Shown: positions 22,385-31,203 of the stretch, piece after piece
Position numbering within the stretch: position 1 is the first letter of the stretch
Layout of the letters: every line of letters begins with the position of its first letter
NCBI GenBank assembly: GCA_017882265.1
Contig: JADGPW010000281.1
Location: 1 to 32,053 of the forward strand
Reading direction: 5' to 3'
Length of the DNA stretch: 32,053 nt
Source: Chitinophagaceae bacterium
GTDB taxonomy: Bacteria > Bacteroidota > Bacteroidia > Chitinophagales > Chitinophagaceae
Notes under the pieces: generated by a model
Database searches by the model: none
The model's input: only the letters and a program-made list of their open reading frames with translations
Told to the model about the DNA's origin: nothing
Program-made: the position numbers and the translations under genes

Positions 22385-23160
22385 TGAAGATATTGCTCAC
22401 CCCCCTGCAATGGATCTATTGCATCTATGCATTCCTTACTTTCATCGTTATTATGTTGCTGATCTTCCCGTTCGTGATCATCAGTAGCTTTTTTGGCCGC
22501 ATAAAGGGTGGTAATATGATCCTGCGTCTTTGCAGTTTATGGGGTGATTGCTGGTTCTTCCTGCTATTCATTTGGACGAAAAAAATATATGAAGCACCGC
22601 ATGATAAAAAGAAGCCATATATTTTCCTTTCCAATCATATCTCATACCTGGATGCTCCGATATTGGTGAAAGCCTACCGTCAGCCACTGCGGCCACTGGG
22701 GAAAGTGGAAATGGGCAAGATTCCTTTATTCGGGTTCATCTATCGCAATGCTATTGTCAGCGTTGACCGTAGCAGCCCGGCCAACAGGGCAAAAAGTGTT
22801 CGGATCTTAAAATCCATTCTCGATAAAGGGATCTCGGTGCTGGTCTTTCCGGAAGGAACATTTAATATGACCACCCAGCCGTTGAAAGATTTCTATAATG
22901 GGGCTTTTCGGATTGCAATCGAAACACAAACACCGATCAAACCGGTGTTATTCCTGGATGCATACCGCAGGATGAATTATAAAAGTATCTTTTCGCTGAC
23001 TCCCGGCAGGTGCCGTATCCTTTACCTGGATGAAATTCCGGTCACCGCCTTCACCTTGGCCGATCTTGAACGCCTGAAAAATGAAGTGCACGACATCATG
23101 GAAGAGAAATTGATAGAATATGATGCGGCCTGGAGAAAGCCTCAAACCCCTAACCCCTAA
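22384..23160 (+). CDS. 1-acyl-sn-glycerol-3-phosphate acyltransferase (PlsC-like)
   Basis: A 258-residue membrane acyltransferase that would acylate lysophosphatidate to phosphatidate or a related acceptor. One or two N-terminal helices (10-36) precede the NHISYLD catalytic motif (H85-x4-D90), then GKVEMGKIPLFG, and FPEGTFN at 155-161. These are the HX4D and PEGT blocks of the family. Start overlaps the previous stop. The C-terminus KPQTPNP is encoded by an AACCCCTAACCCCTAA repeat word that also supplies the stop. It could be PlsC itself or a paralogue with another acceptor. Confidence 0.9.
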   Translation: MKILLTPLQWIYCIYAFLTFIVIMLLIFPFVIISSFFGRIKGGNMILRLCSLWGDCWFFLLFIWTKKIYEAPHDKKKPYIFLSNHISYLDAPILVKAYRQPLRPLGKVEMGKIPLFGFIYRNAIVSVDRSSPANRAKSVRILKSILDKGISVLVFPEGTFNMTTQPLKDFYNGAFRIAIETQTPIKPVLFLDAYRRMNYKSIFSLTPGRCRILYLDEIPVTAFTLADLERLKNEVHDIMEEKLIEYDAAWRKPQTPNP

Positions 23161-23265
23161 AGGGGAATAAAGACCTCTCCGATTCATTCTTATCTTTATC
23201 TGTTCAATGGAAGAAAAAAGAACTGATACGGAGAATGGTAGCACCCCTTTAGGGGCTGGGGGTGT
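23143..23265. repeat. Inverted CCCCTTTAGGGG repeats at the plsC-like / priA junction
   Basis: AACCCCTAACCCCTAAAGGGG (right end of the acyltransferase gene and beyond) and CACCCCTTTAGGGGCTGGGG (inside the priA N-terminus, about 23231-23250) are inverted copies about 70 bp apart. The first supplies the plsC-like stop and the second supplies STPLGAGG of PriA. Confidence 0.8.
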
Positions 23266-25747
23266 GGCGGGGGGGTACGCCGAGATCATTATACCTTCCG
23301 CCCTGCCAAAAAATTACACATGGTCCGTTCCTCCCCATTTACTGGAGGCAGCTAAACCGGGCTGCAGGGTAGAAGTCAACCTGGGGAAGAGTAAAAAATA
23401 CGCCGGTATCGTAAAACGATTGAATAAGAATAAGCCGGAGTTTATTGAAACAAAAGATATCCTGAATTTGCTGGATACCGAGCCGGTCGTATTTGAACAG
23501 CAATTGAAACTATGGGAGTGGATGGCTGCTTATTATATGTGTAGTGAAGGAGAGGTTATGGCGGCGGCTCTCCCCGCCCATTTTAAATTATCAAGTGAGA
23601 CCGTCCTTGTTTTTAATGAAGAATACGGGGATGATTTTTCAGCACTGGACCATGATGAATACCTCGTAGGCGAAGCCCTGCTTATAAAAAAAGAATTAAG
23701 GCTGACCGAAGTCCAGCAGTTGCTTGATTCTTCCCATGTGTACCCGGTCATCAACCGCCTGATCAATAAGAAGGTTTGTTTTGTCTGGGAAGCTTTGAAA
23801 CAAACCTATTCTCCCAAAAAGGAGACTTATGTCCTGCTCAACCCACTGTATGATAACGAGGAGAAGCTGTCTGAGCTCTTGAATAACTGGACCAGGGCTC
23901 CCAAACAAATGGAGTTATTGTTAAGCTATCTCCATTTAATGAAAACGGAAGGCGAAGTGGTCAGGCCGGCTTTATTAAAAAAATCTGGCGCTTCCGAAGC
24001 CCAGTTGAAAGGATTGGTAGAAAAAAAAATTCTCTGGCTTGAAAAAAGGGCAGTGGACCGCCTGCAATATCTGCCCAAAAATGTACAGATTGATTTTGAA
24101 TTAACAGGAGCCCAGCAAAAAGCGTTGGGGGAAATACAGGAGCAATTCCGATCGAAAGATGTTTGTCTTCTTCATGGTGTCACCTCAAGCGGTAAAACAA
24201 ATATCTATATCAAACTGATCGAAGAATCGATCCGCCAGGGTAAGCAGGTATTGTATATGTTGCCGGAAATAGCTTTGACCTCGCAGATCATTCGCCGGCT
24301 TCAAAAGCATTTTGGAGGTTATATTGGAATCTATCATTCCAGGTTTTCACAAAACGAAAGGGTGGAGATCTGGAATAAAGTGAAGAACGGAGAATTAAGA
24401 GTGATCCTGGGGGCAAGGTCCTCAGTCTTTCTTCCTTTTCAGAACCTGGGTCTTGTGATTTGTGATGAAGAGCATGATACATCCTATAAACAACAGGAGC
24501 CGGCGCCAAGATATAACGGGAGAGATGCAGCTATATATTTTGCTTCTTTATTTCATTCCGCAGAGGCTGGAGCTGGGGCCGGACCAGGAGCAAAAGTGGT
24601 TCTTGGAAGCGGTACACCTTCAGTGGAAAGTTATTATAATGCGACTACCGGGAAATATGGTTTGGTGGAACTGATGCAACGATATGGAGACCTGAAATTG
24701 CCATCTATTGAGCTGATTGATACCAGGAAGATCATACAGAAGGACAGGTCAAAAGTGATGCTGTCGCCGCCACTGATCGAAGCAGTGAATGAAGTGATGG
24801 CCAGGAACAGGCAGGTGATCCTTTTCCAGAACCGTCGCGGCTATTCACCTTACCAGGTTTGCCAGGTATGCGGTTGGATACCCCAATGCAAATACTGCGA
24901 TGTTTCTTTGACCTTTCACAAACTCACCAATAAACTTATTTGTCATTATTGTGGTACCACCTATCCACCGGTGCATACCTGTGCGGCCTGTGGAAGCGAT
25001 AAGTTTATGCAACGGAATTTTGGCACCGAAAAGATTGAAGAGCAATTACAAGAAACCTTTCCCAATGCTAAAGTGGCCAGGATGGATATCGATACCGTAA
25101 AAGGAAAGAATGCACATGATGTGCTGATACAGCAGTTTGAGCAAAAACGGATTGATATACTGGTAGGGACACAAATGGTAGTAAAAGGATTGGATTTTGA
25201 CAATGTAGACCTGGTAGGTATCCTTGATGCTGACGGATTACTGCATTTTGCTGATTTCAGGGTCAATGAAAGAGCCTTCCAGCTGATGGAGCAGGTGAGT
25301 GGCCGGGCCGGTAGAAAAGAGGAGACCGGTAGGGTGCTGATCCAGACATCCCAACCCACCCACCCAGTATTACAATTTGTACAACAGCATGATTACAAAA
25401 AAATGTTTGCAGAAGAGCTGGAGAAAAGGAAACAGTTTTTTTACCCGCCGTTTTCACGGATCATTCACCTTAGTTTCAAACATAAATTCAAAGAAATAGT
25501 GGAACGTGCAGCCTATCATTTTGCCGATACCCTGAATAACAAATATGGAAAGTATATCGTTGGCCCGGCTGAACCAGTGGTAGGTCGTATCAGGAACCAA
25601 TATTTAATGGAACTTCTGTTTAAGCTGCCGAGGGATGGGAAGATGATCAATCAATGTAAAAAGGATCTGTTGGAACAGGTGGCGATACTGCATCAAAACA
25701 AAAGTTTCAAAAGTGTGACGGTGGTGGCGGATGTAGATGCTGTTTAG
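23207..25747 (+). CDS. priA: Primosomal replication-restart helicase PriA
   Basis: An 846-residue superfamily 2 helicase that reloads the replisome at stalled forks. YAEIIIPSALPKNYTWSVPP (from 25) is the 3'-end-binding domain. Walker A is HGVTSSGKT (about 323-331) and DEEHD is at 420-424. The zinc-binding region is CQVCGWIPQCKYCD and CHYCG / CAACG (about 551-600). QNRRGYSP and GTQMVVKGLDFDNVDLVGIL are further helicase motifs. The start is ATG 23207, but the first 24 residues are mostly repeat-derived, and the conserved part begins at YAEIIIP. A second insert, AEAGAGAGPGA (about 452-463), sits before KVVLGSGTPS. Neither insert touches a motif. Confidence 0.95.
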   Translation: MEEKRTDTENGSTPLGAGGVAGGYAEIIIPSALPKNYTWSVPPHLLEAAKPGCRVEVNLGKSKKYAGIVKRLNKNKPEFIETKDILNLLDTEPVVFEQQLKLWEWMAAYYMCSEGEVMAAALPAHFKLSSETVLVFNEEYGDDFSALDHDEYLVGEALLIKKELRLTEVQQLLDSSHVYPVINRLINKKVCFVWEALKQTYSPKKETYVLLNPLYDNEEKLSELLNNWTRAPKQMELLLSYLHLMKTEGEVVRPALLKKSGASEAQLKGLVEKKILWLEKRAVDRLQYLPKNVQIDFELTGAQQKALGEIQEQFRSKDVCLLHGVTSSGKTNIYIKLIEESIRQGKQVLYMLPEIALTSQIIRRLQKHFGGYIGIYHSRFSQNERVEIWNKVKNGELRVILGARSSVFLPFQNLGLVICDEEHDTSYKQQEPAPRYNGRDAAIYFASLFHSAEAGAGAGPGAKVVLGSGTPSVESYYNATTGKYGLVELMQRYGDLKLPSIELIDTRKIIQKDRSKVMLSPPLIEAVNEVMARNRQVILFQNRRGYSPYQVCQVCGWIPQCKYCDVSLTFHKLTNKLICHYCGTTYPPVHTCAACGSDKFMQRNFGTEKIEEQLQETFPNAKVARMDIDTVKGKNAHDVLIQQFEQKRIDILVGTQMVVKGLDFDNVDLVGILDADGLLHFADFRVNERAFQLMEQVSGRAGRKEETGRVLIQTSQPTHPVLQFVQQHDYKKMFAEELEKRKQFFYPPFSRIIHLSFKHKFKEIVERAAYHFADTLNNKYGKYIVGPAEPVVGRIRNQYLMELLFKLPRDGKMINQCKKDLLEQVAILHQNKSFKSVTVVADVDAV

Positions 25748-25988
25748 ATAAAAGATAATAGACTATCAGATAAAAGTTGGGGGGAGATTTACTAAGTCCA
25801 GTAGAAACCTGGGAACATTTCTATAGATGCGAAATAAATGACTAATCGTGCCTGGATTTATTCTAAAGCTGATGTGGTAGATATATAGCCTGGCTTTGCA
25901 CTACAGCACCGCTCCTTCTCCGACAGGGGAAGGAGCGGAGGATGGGGCCTTGAAGTATGGCAATAAAATACCAACTCTTGAACATGAA
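25748..25988. other. Convergent spacer with GATAAAAG word and strong hairpin
   Basis: A single GATAAAAGATAATAGACT word follows the priA stop. A hairpin with 13-bp arms (CCGCTCCTTCTCC / GGGGAAGGAGCGG, one G-T pair) around GACA lies at 25909-25938, and it looks like a REP element. No T-tract follows. The stretch between them shows nothing recognisable. Confidence 0.65.
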
Positions 25989-26645
25989 TCAGGCTCCTTT
26001 GCTTTGATTTTTTATTTCCTTATTCTCATAAATAAAAAATCCTTCTTCATTCTTTTTGGCTACTGCCAGCATGGCTTGTGCCACTTTTTTTGCCTGTATA
26101 GCTTTATATTTCACGGGAAGAAGAAACGAAATCATTTTCATAAATCCTTTACTTATCTTTTCACCAAAACGATATTCTTTTCTTTCTCCCAGCAAAAGAG
26201 AGGGCCGCATGATATAGACTGATTTTAATCCAATAGCCTTTACCGCATCTTCCACTTCCCCTTTTAGCTTCAGGTAAAAATTATTGCTTTTGCTGTTGGC
26301 GCCGACAGAAGAGACAAAAATAAAGGTCGGACAACCGGTCAGTTTACAATACCGCGCTGCATTTACCGTAATATCATAATCCACTTTCCTGTAAGCGTCT
26401 TTATCTCCTTTTACTTTTTTCTGTGTGGTACCCACTGCACTGAAGACCACATCGCTGTTATGAAGCGCCACAAGCAGGGAGTCGCTGTCATTAAAGTCCA
26501 CCAGTTTCTTTTCTAATTTGGGATGGGTAAGTTCAACAGGACGGCGTACCAGTATCCTGACGGTATCATAATGATCATCTTTCAGCAGTTCTTCCACCAA
26601 ATAACCGCCAATTAGCCCGGTGACGCCGATCAGTGTTGCTGTCAT
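25989..26645 (-). CDS. NAD(P)-binding atypical SDR (NmrA/Tip30-like)
   Basis: A 218-residue Rossmann-fold protein. The dinucleotide loop is GVTGLIGG (7-14). FVSSVGANSKSNNFYLKLKG carries a Ser and a Y-x3-K-like pair, and RPSLLLGER follows. The length and RPSLLLG motif match the oxidoreductase group related to human HTATIP2/CC3, often annotated as nucleoside-diphosphate-sugar epimerase-like. The substrate is not predictable. ATG 26645 faces murB with only 22 bases between the two start codons. Confidence 0.85.
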   Translation of the reverse strand: MTATLIGVTGLIGGYLVEELLKDDHYDTVRILVRRPVELTHPKLEKKLVDFNDSDSLLVALHNSDVVFSAVGTTQKKVKGDKDAYRKVDYDITVNAARYCKLTGCPTFIFVSSVGANSKSNNFYLKLKGEVEDAVKAIGLKSVYIMRPSLLLGERKEYRFGEKISKGFMKMISFLLPVKYKAIQAKKVAQAMLAVAKKNEEGFFIYENKEIKNQSKGA

Positions 26646-26667
26646 AAAAAATCGTGATGTTTGCAGT

Positions 26668-27696
26668 ATGCAAATTCAGGAAAATATTTCATTAAAGCCA
26701 TATAATACATTCGGGATTGATGCCAAAGCAAGATACTTCGGCACCTTTAAAGACCGTGACGAATTAGAAGAATTCATCACCCATAACCCGCAATTCAATA
26801 CTCTTATTCTCGGGGGTGGCAGCAATATCTTACTGTCTAAAGATTTTGACGGTCTCGTTTTAAAAAATGAAATGAAAGGGATCACCGAACTGCATGAAGA
26901 CAATGAAAACGTATATGTAAGAGCGGGGGCGGGAGAGAACTGGCATCGTTTTGTGATGTATTGCATTGAAAGGAGCTGGGCCGGTATTGAAAATTTGTCT
27001 TTGATACCGGGAAATGTGGGTGCCTCACCTATGCAGAATATAGGGGCGTATGGGGTGGAACTCGAGGATGTTTTTTTTGACCTTGAAGCATTTAATATAA
27101 ATGAAAAGAAAGTGATAACATTTACCAGGAGTGATTGTGAATTTGGGTACCGGGAAAGTATTTTCAAAGGAAAATACAAGGACCGGTTTGTTATTCTTAA
27201 TGTTACCTATAAGTTACAAAAAAAACCCAGGTTCAAAACCCGTTACGGATCACTTGAACAGGAGCTGCAAAAAATGGGGGTGAAAGAGCTTACCTTAAAA
27301 GCGGTTTCAGATGCTGTGATCAATATCCGTATGTCCAGACTGCCTGACCCGTCTAAGATCGGTAATGCCGGTAGTTTTTTCAAGAACCCCCTTATTCCCA
27401 ATTCCCAATTCAAGGAACTTAAAGAGAAATTTCCTGATTTAGCCGGACATTCTCTACTAAACGGGGAAATAAAAGTTGCTGCCGGCTGGCTTATTGAAAA
27501 ATGTGGCCCGCAGGACTCTGTGAGCTGGAAAGGTTTCAGGAAAGGTGATGCTGGCTGTCATGCGAACCAGGCCCTGGTGCTTGTTAATTATGGAAATGCC
27601 TCGGGAAAAGAAATAATTGAGCTTAGTGAGGAAATCGTAAAAAGTGTTTATAATACGTTTGGTATCTGGCTGGAAAGAGAGGTCAATATAATTTAA
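26668..27696 (+). CDS. murB: UDP-N-acetylenolpyruvoylglucosamine reductase
   Basis: A 342-residue flavoenzyme that reduces UDP-GlcNAc enolpyruvate to UDP-MurNAc in the cytosol. I chose the ATG at 26668 (MQIQENISLKPYNTFGIDAK). A GTG at 26620 would run into the divergent gene. FAD-binding segments are LGGGSNILLS (48-57) and PGNVGASPMQNIGAYG (114-129). YRESIFKG (161-168) marks the type I enzyme, as does the length. Ser236 (GNAGSFFKNP) is the catalytic proton donor position. CHANQALVLVN lies near the C-terminus. Confidence 0.96.
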   Translation: MQIQENISLKPYNTFGIDAKARYFGTFKDRDELEEFITHNPQFNTLILGGGSNILLSKDFDGLVLKNEMKGITELHEDNENVYVRAGAGENWHRFVMYCIERSWAGIENLSLIPGNVGASPMQNIGAYGVELEDVFFDLEAFNINEKKVITFTRSDCEFGYRESIFKGKYKDRFVILNVTYKLQKKPRFKTRYGSLEQELQKMGVKELTLKAVSDAVINIRMSRLPDPSKIGNAGSFFKNPLIPNSQFKELKEKFPDLAGHSLLNGEIKVAAGWLIEKCGPQDSVSWKGFRKGDAGCHANQALVLVNYGNASGKEIIELSEEIVKSVYNTFGIWLEREVNII

Positions 27697-27751
27697 GAAG
27701 TTTGCAGAAGATTATATTTTACCTATTTTGTTCATAATTAACACGACAAGT

Positions 27752-28270
27752 ATGAAAAAATTATCTTTTATTCTTTTCGCGTCTTTTGTAGTTGCCGGAC
27801 CAGCAAATTCTCAGGGTGCAAAATCCGCTTATTTTGAATTAGGCGGGCCTGGCTTAGCCTCCTTTAATTTTGATGCTCGTTTTAGTAATAAACAGGATGG
27901 AATTGGAGGAAGAGTGGGTATTGGCGGTTTTAGTTTGAGGACAACAATCTCAAACGGCAATGGTACCAGTACAGAGCGCGCAACTGTTCTTTTCATCCCG
28001 GTTGGATTAAATTACCTGTTAGGAAAAGACCATAGAAATTATTTTGAAATAGGCGGGGGTGTTACTCCTGTAGTAGCTTCTGCCAGTTTTACAGACAAAA
28101 ATTTTACAACCACGTTTGGGTATGCAATTTTTGGATACCGCATGCAACCAAGGGACGGGGGTTTTACATTCAGGGCCTTTGTCTGTCCTGTATTCGCAAG
28201 TTTTGGATTTATACCTTATTATGGCGGGGTATCATTTGGGTATAAATTTGGCAATATGAAAGGGAAATGA
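27752..28270 (+). CDS. Small secreted beta-strand-rich protein, outer-membrane type
   Basis: A 172-residue protein from the ATG at 27752 (a TTG at 27728 is in frame but unlikely). MKKLSFILFASFVVAGPANSQ is a signal peptide. The mature part alternates aromatic and small residues in GLNYLLGKDHRNYFEIGGGV, FGYAIFGYRMQ and GGVSFGYKFG, a pattern of small outer-membrane barrel proteins. No function can be assigned. It may be co-transcribed with murB 55 bp upstream. Confidence 0.8.
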   Translation: MKKLSFILFASFVVAGPANSQGAKSAYFELGGPGLASFNFDARFSNKQDGIGGRVGIGGFSLRTTISNGNGTSTERATVLFIPVGLNYLLGKDHRNYFEIGGGVTPVVASASFTDKNFTTTFGYAIFGYRMQPRDGGFTFRAFVCPVFASFGFIPYYGGVSFGYKFGNMKGK

Positions 28271-28272
28271 AA

Positions 28273-28322
28273 GAGTGTCACGGTTTAAAACCGTGGCACT
28301 CTTGTCACGGCTTCAAGCCGTG
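28273..28322. terminator. Two tandem palindromic hairpins between convergent genes
   Basis: GAGTG-T-CACGG-TTTAAAA-CCGTG-G-CACTC (28273-28301) and CACGG-CTTCAAG-CCGTG (28306-28322) are similar units in tandem, each GTCACGG...CCGTGGCAC. They fill the 62-base gap between two gene ends. They are more likely a repeat that also blocks transcription than a classic terminator, as there is no T-tract. Confidence 0.65.
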
Positions 28323-28332
28323 GCACGCCTTC

Positions 28333-29883
28333 CTACGCTTCTTCATCGAATTCTTCTTCATAATCCTTATTCCCAAGGTTCATCATGCTGCCAATCAGAT
28401 CCTTGAATTCGATCTTGCCTTCGAATATTTTTTTACTGATAAGAGAATAAGAAGAAAGGCCATGTAGCACAAATTCCATCAGTAAAGCGGACTGTTGTTC
28501 ATTGGCCTTGGCGAAATATTTTTTGACCACCGCATGCAGTCCATCTACTTTATATAGCAACAATATTTTTTCCTTATCCGTAGTATTAAAAGAAATATTG
28601 AGATGATTGCCTTTATCAAACCAGTTAATAATAGAACGATAGGGATTTTCTTCTTCTTTTTCCTGCGTTTGGGAAGGTTTACCCGTATTCCTTCTTTTCT
28701 TTAAAGTATCCGGGTTAGGAAAATAATGAACGAACTGGGAGCGGATAGCTTTATCTACGAGATTCATCGCTACCTGGAAGGGCCCTTCCTGCTCGCCTTC
28801 ATATACCAGTTCCACTTTACCCGTAATTGACGGGATAATGCCGGCCAGGTCAGTAAGCCAGACCTGTGTGTGTTTTTCATTATTGATAATAGCTCTTCGT
28901 TCTGCTGCACTGACCGCATTTTCATAAGCAGAGATGGTCAATCTTGCACTGACCCCGCTTTTTTTATCTACCAATTCACTGGACCGCGCCTCAAATGCCA
29001 CTTGCTCGATCAACCGCCTGATAAGGTCACTTACATACACTCTTGCTTTTTGTTCTTCACTTACTCTTGCTTCCTGTTCGGTTATTTCAAGAGCCTCCTC
29101 CAGTGATTTGGGATAATGAGTCAGGATCTGGCTTTCAATACGGTCCTTTAAAGGGGTAACAATTGAGCCACGATTGGTATAATCTTCCGGGTTTGCCGTA
29201 AACACAAATAAAATATCCAGCGGTAACCGTAATTTAAATCCGCGGATCTGTACATCCCCTTCTTCTAAAATATTAAAAAGTGCAACCTGTATCCTTGCCT
29301 GCAGGTCGGGTAATTCGTTGATCACAAAAATGCCCCGGTTGCTTCGGGGAATGATCCCATAGTGGATTACGCGTTCATCGGCAAAACTTAATTTTAGATT
29401 GGCCGCTTTAATGGGATCGATATCTCCGATCAGGTCCGCGACACTGACATCGGGGGTAGCCAGTTTTTCGCCATACCGCTGGCTGCGGTGAATCCAATGA
29501 ATGGCTGTTTCATCTCCGTGTGTGGCTATTTCCTCCTGGGCATACTTTGAAACAGGTTGTAATGGGTCGTCATTAATATCACTGCCTGCAATACTTGGAA
29601 TATATTCATCCAGCAGATCAGTCATCAATCTTGCCATTCTCGTTTTGGCCTGACCCCGTAAGCCCAGGAACAGGATATTGTGCTTGCTCAGCAACGCCCT
29701 TTCCACATCAGGTATAACGCTGTCTTCAAAGCCTACGATTCCGGGAAAACTATTTTCCTTTTTCTTTAACCTGATAATAAGATTCTGGCGTATCTCTTCT
29801 TTGATACTCCTGGGCTTATAACCACTTAATTTTAGTTCTCCGAGAGTTTTAATATCCCCAAATCCCTTAGTTATTCCACTCAT
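28333..29883 (-). CDS. AAA+ ATPase of the Mg-chelatase/MoxR type
   Basis: A 516-residue ATPase. Walker A is GLRGQAKT (74-81), and the Walker B position is IFVINELPDL (185-194), with Asn-Glu in place of the usual Asp-Glu. Sensor 1 lies in FVFTANPEDYTNRG. TPDVSVADLIGDIDPIKA resembles the Mg-chelatase loop. The C-terminal part has charged helices and an acidic end (DYEEEFDEEA). It pairs with the VWA gene upstream on the same strand, as in MoxR/CoxD/RavA systems, where the ATPase and the VWA partner remodel or metallate a client. Client unknown. No chelatase H subunit or porphyrin gene is near, so true Mg-chelatase is unlikely. Confidence 0.9.
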   Translation of the reverse strand: MSGITKGFGDIKTLGELKLSGYKPRSIKEEIRQNLIIRLKKKENSFPGIVGFEDSVIPDVERALLSKHNILFLGLRGQAKTRMARLMTDLLDEYIPSIAGSDINDDPLQPVSKYAQEEIATHGDETAIHWIHRSQRYGEKLATPDVSVADLIGDIDPIKAANLKLSFADERVIHYGIIPRSNRGIFVINELPDLQARIQVALFNILEEGDVQIRGFKLRLPLDILFVFTANPEDYTNRGSIVTPLKDRIESQILTHYPKSLEEALEITEQEARVSEEQKARVYVSDLIRRLIEQVAFEARSSELVDKKSGVSARLTISAYENAVSAAERRAIINNEKHTQVWLTDLAGIIPSITGKVELVYEGEQEGPFQVAMNLVDKAIRSQFVHYFPNPDTLKKRRNTGKPSQTQEKEEENPYRSIINWFDKGNHLNISFNTTDKEKILLLYKVDGLHAVVKKYFAKANEQQSALLMEFVLHGLSSYSLISKKIFEGKIEFKDLIGSMMNLGNKDYEEEFDEEA

Positions 29884-29972
29884 TTCGTTGATTAATTAAT
29901 AATTTATCTTCTTATTTATTTTTAAAAATGTTCATCACACGGTTTTGAAGAGATTAAAAATGATAATTTATC

Positions 29973-30039
29973 ATTGACCTGGTTTCCCCATTACGCCGGC
30001 GCTGTAGCTTTAGCGCAAGCGTTAGGGGACAGGGGTCAA
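29973..30039. repeat. Imperfect inverted repeat at the VWA gene 3' end
   Basis: ATTGACC..CCCC..TTACGC on the left is mirrored by GCGTTA-GGGG..GGGTCAAT on the right, around an inner GCGCT..AGCGC stem. The right end overlaps the VWA stop codon at 30036-30038. A palindromic repeat placed at a gene end, between the two genes of an operon. Confidence 0.65.
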
Positions 30040-31133
30040 TATACTGTCTTTCTTTTTCCACTTTCAAAATCCTTAAAAATAAAGGCACCCAGTTTGTCCA
30101 GACTTGCAAAGAAAGCTTTTCCATTGTTCGTTTCCGTAAACTCCTGCACAAATCGCTGCAGGTAAGGATCAGTGGCGATCATAAACGTAGTGATCGGTAT
30201 TTTCAGTTTCTTACATTGCGCCGCCAGATTGATACAACGGTTTACTACTTTCCTGTCCAGCCCAAAACTGTTCTTATAATAGCGTTTACCGATCTTCAGG
30301 CAGGTTGGTTTCCCATCCGTGATCATGAATATCTGCTTGTTCGGATTCTTTCTCCTTCGCAAAATATCCATCGCCAATTCCAAACCGGCCACTGTATTGG
30401 TATGATATGGTCCCACCTGCAGGTAGGGGAGGTCCCTGACTTCAATAGGCCAGGCATCGTTCCCGAAAACCACGATATCCAAAGTATCTTTGGGGTATTT
30501 AGTCTGGATCAGTTCACTTAATGCCATTGCCACTTTTTTAGCCGGTGTGATCCGGTCCTCACCATAAAGGATCATAGAATGGGAAATATCGATCATGAGC
30601 ACGGTCGAGGTCTGCGCTTTGAAATCTGTTTCCCGGATGCTCAGGTCATCTTCCTGCATACGGAAATGATCAATACCATGATTGATCTGTGCATTCCTTA
30701 TCGATTCGGTAAAATCAATTTGTTCCAGCATATCCCCAAACTGGAACTGCCGTGTTTCGGGGTTCAGTTCATCACCCTGGCCAGGTTTAAAACTGTGATG
30801 ATCTCCCTGTTTTGTTTTTTTCAGTTTACCAAAGATCTCCTCAAGACTCTTTTTTCTTATTCCCTGTTCTGTTTTAGAGGTGATCTTTATTTCACCGGAA
30901 GGGTTATTATCGGTCAGGTAGCCTTTATCCTTTAGTTCATCAATAAAATCACCCATCCCGTATTCATCATCTGTAAGTTGGTATTGCTTATCCAGTTCAT
31001 TCATCCATTGCATGGCTTCTCCCACATCACCACTGGTGTAGGTGAGCAATTGCAGCAACAGGTCAAGTAATTGCTCAAACCTGCTTTTTCCCCCGCTGTT
31101 CGGATCATATTTGGTGAAGTGAATCCCCTTCAT
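30036..31133 (-). CDS. VWA-domain protein, partner of the AAA+ ATPase
   Basis: A 365-residue protein with a helical N-terminal region and a von Willebrand A domain from about 175. The MIDAS metal site is complete: D182-I-S184-H-S186 (DISHS), T247 (HTNTVAG) and D273 (MITDGKP). PKDTLDIVVFGNDAWPIEVR is the usual beta strand and helix before the metal loops. No signal peptide, so cytosolic. Together with the downstream AAA+ gene it forms a MoxR/VWA-type pair. It is placed before the ATPase, the reverse of the common order, and 152 bases with an inverted repeat separate them. Confidence 0.92.
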   Translation of the reverse strand: MKGIHFTKYDPNSGGKSRFEQLLDLLLQLLTYTSGDVGEAMQWMNELDKQYQLTDDEYGMGDFIDELKDKGYLTDNNPSGEIKITSKTEQGIRKKSLEEIFGKLKKTKQGDHHSFKPGQGDELNPETRQFQFGDMLEQIDFTESIRNAQINHGIDHFRMQEDDLSIRETDFKAQTSTVLMIDISHSMILYGEDRITPAKKVAMALSELIQTKYPKDTLDIVVFGNDAWPIEVRDLPYLQVGPYHTNTVAGLELAMDILRRRKNPNKQIFMITDGKPTCLKIGKRYYKNSFGLDRKVVNRCINLAAQCKKLKIPITTFMIATDPYLQRFVQEFTETNNGKAFFASLDKLGAFIFKDFESGKRKTVY

Positions 31134-31203
31134 GGTGTAAGCAATTTACAATAAATTCAAAAGCCGGATTTAGGTGTTAACAACAACTTAAGAGAGAATA
31201 TGT

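Noticed and set aside
28267-28467. Frame beginning MKECHGLKPWHSCHGFKPWH
   Set aside because: It is a translation of the two tandem CACGG hairpins followed by antisense of the AAA+ gene.
28333-31133. True magnesium chelatase (BchI/BchD)
   Set aside because: No large H subunit or tetrapyrrole genes are nearby, and the pair fits the broader MoxR/VWA group.
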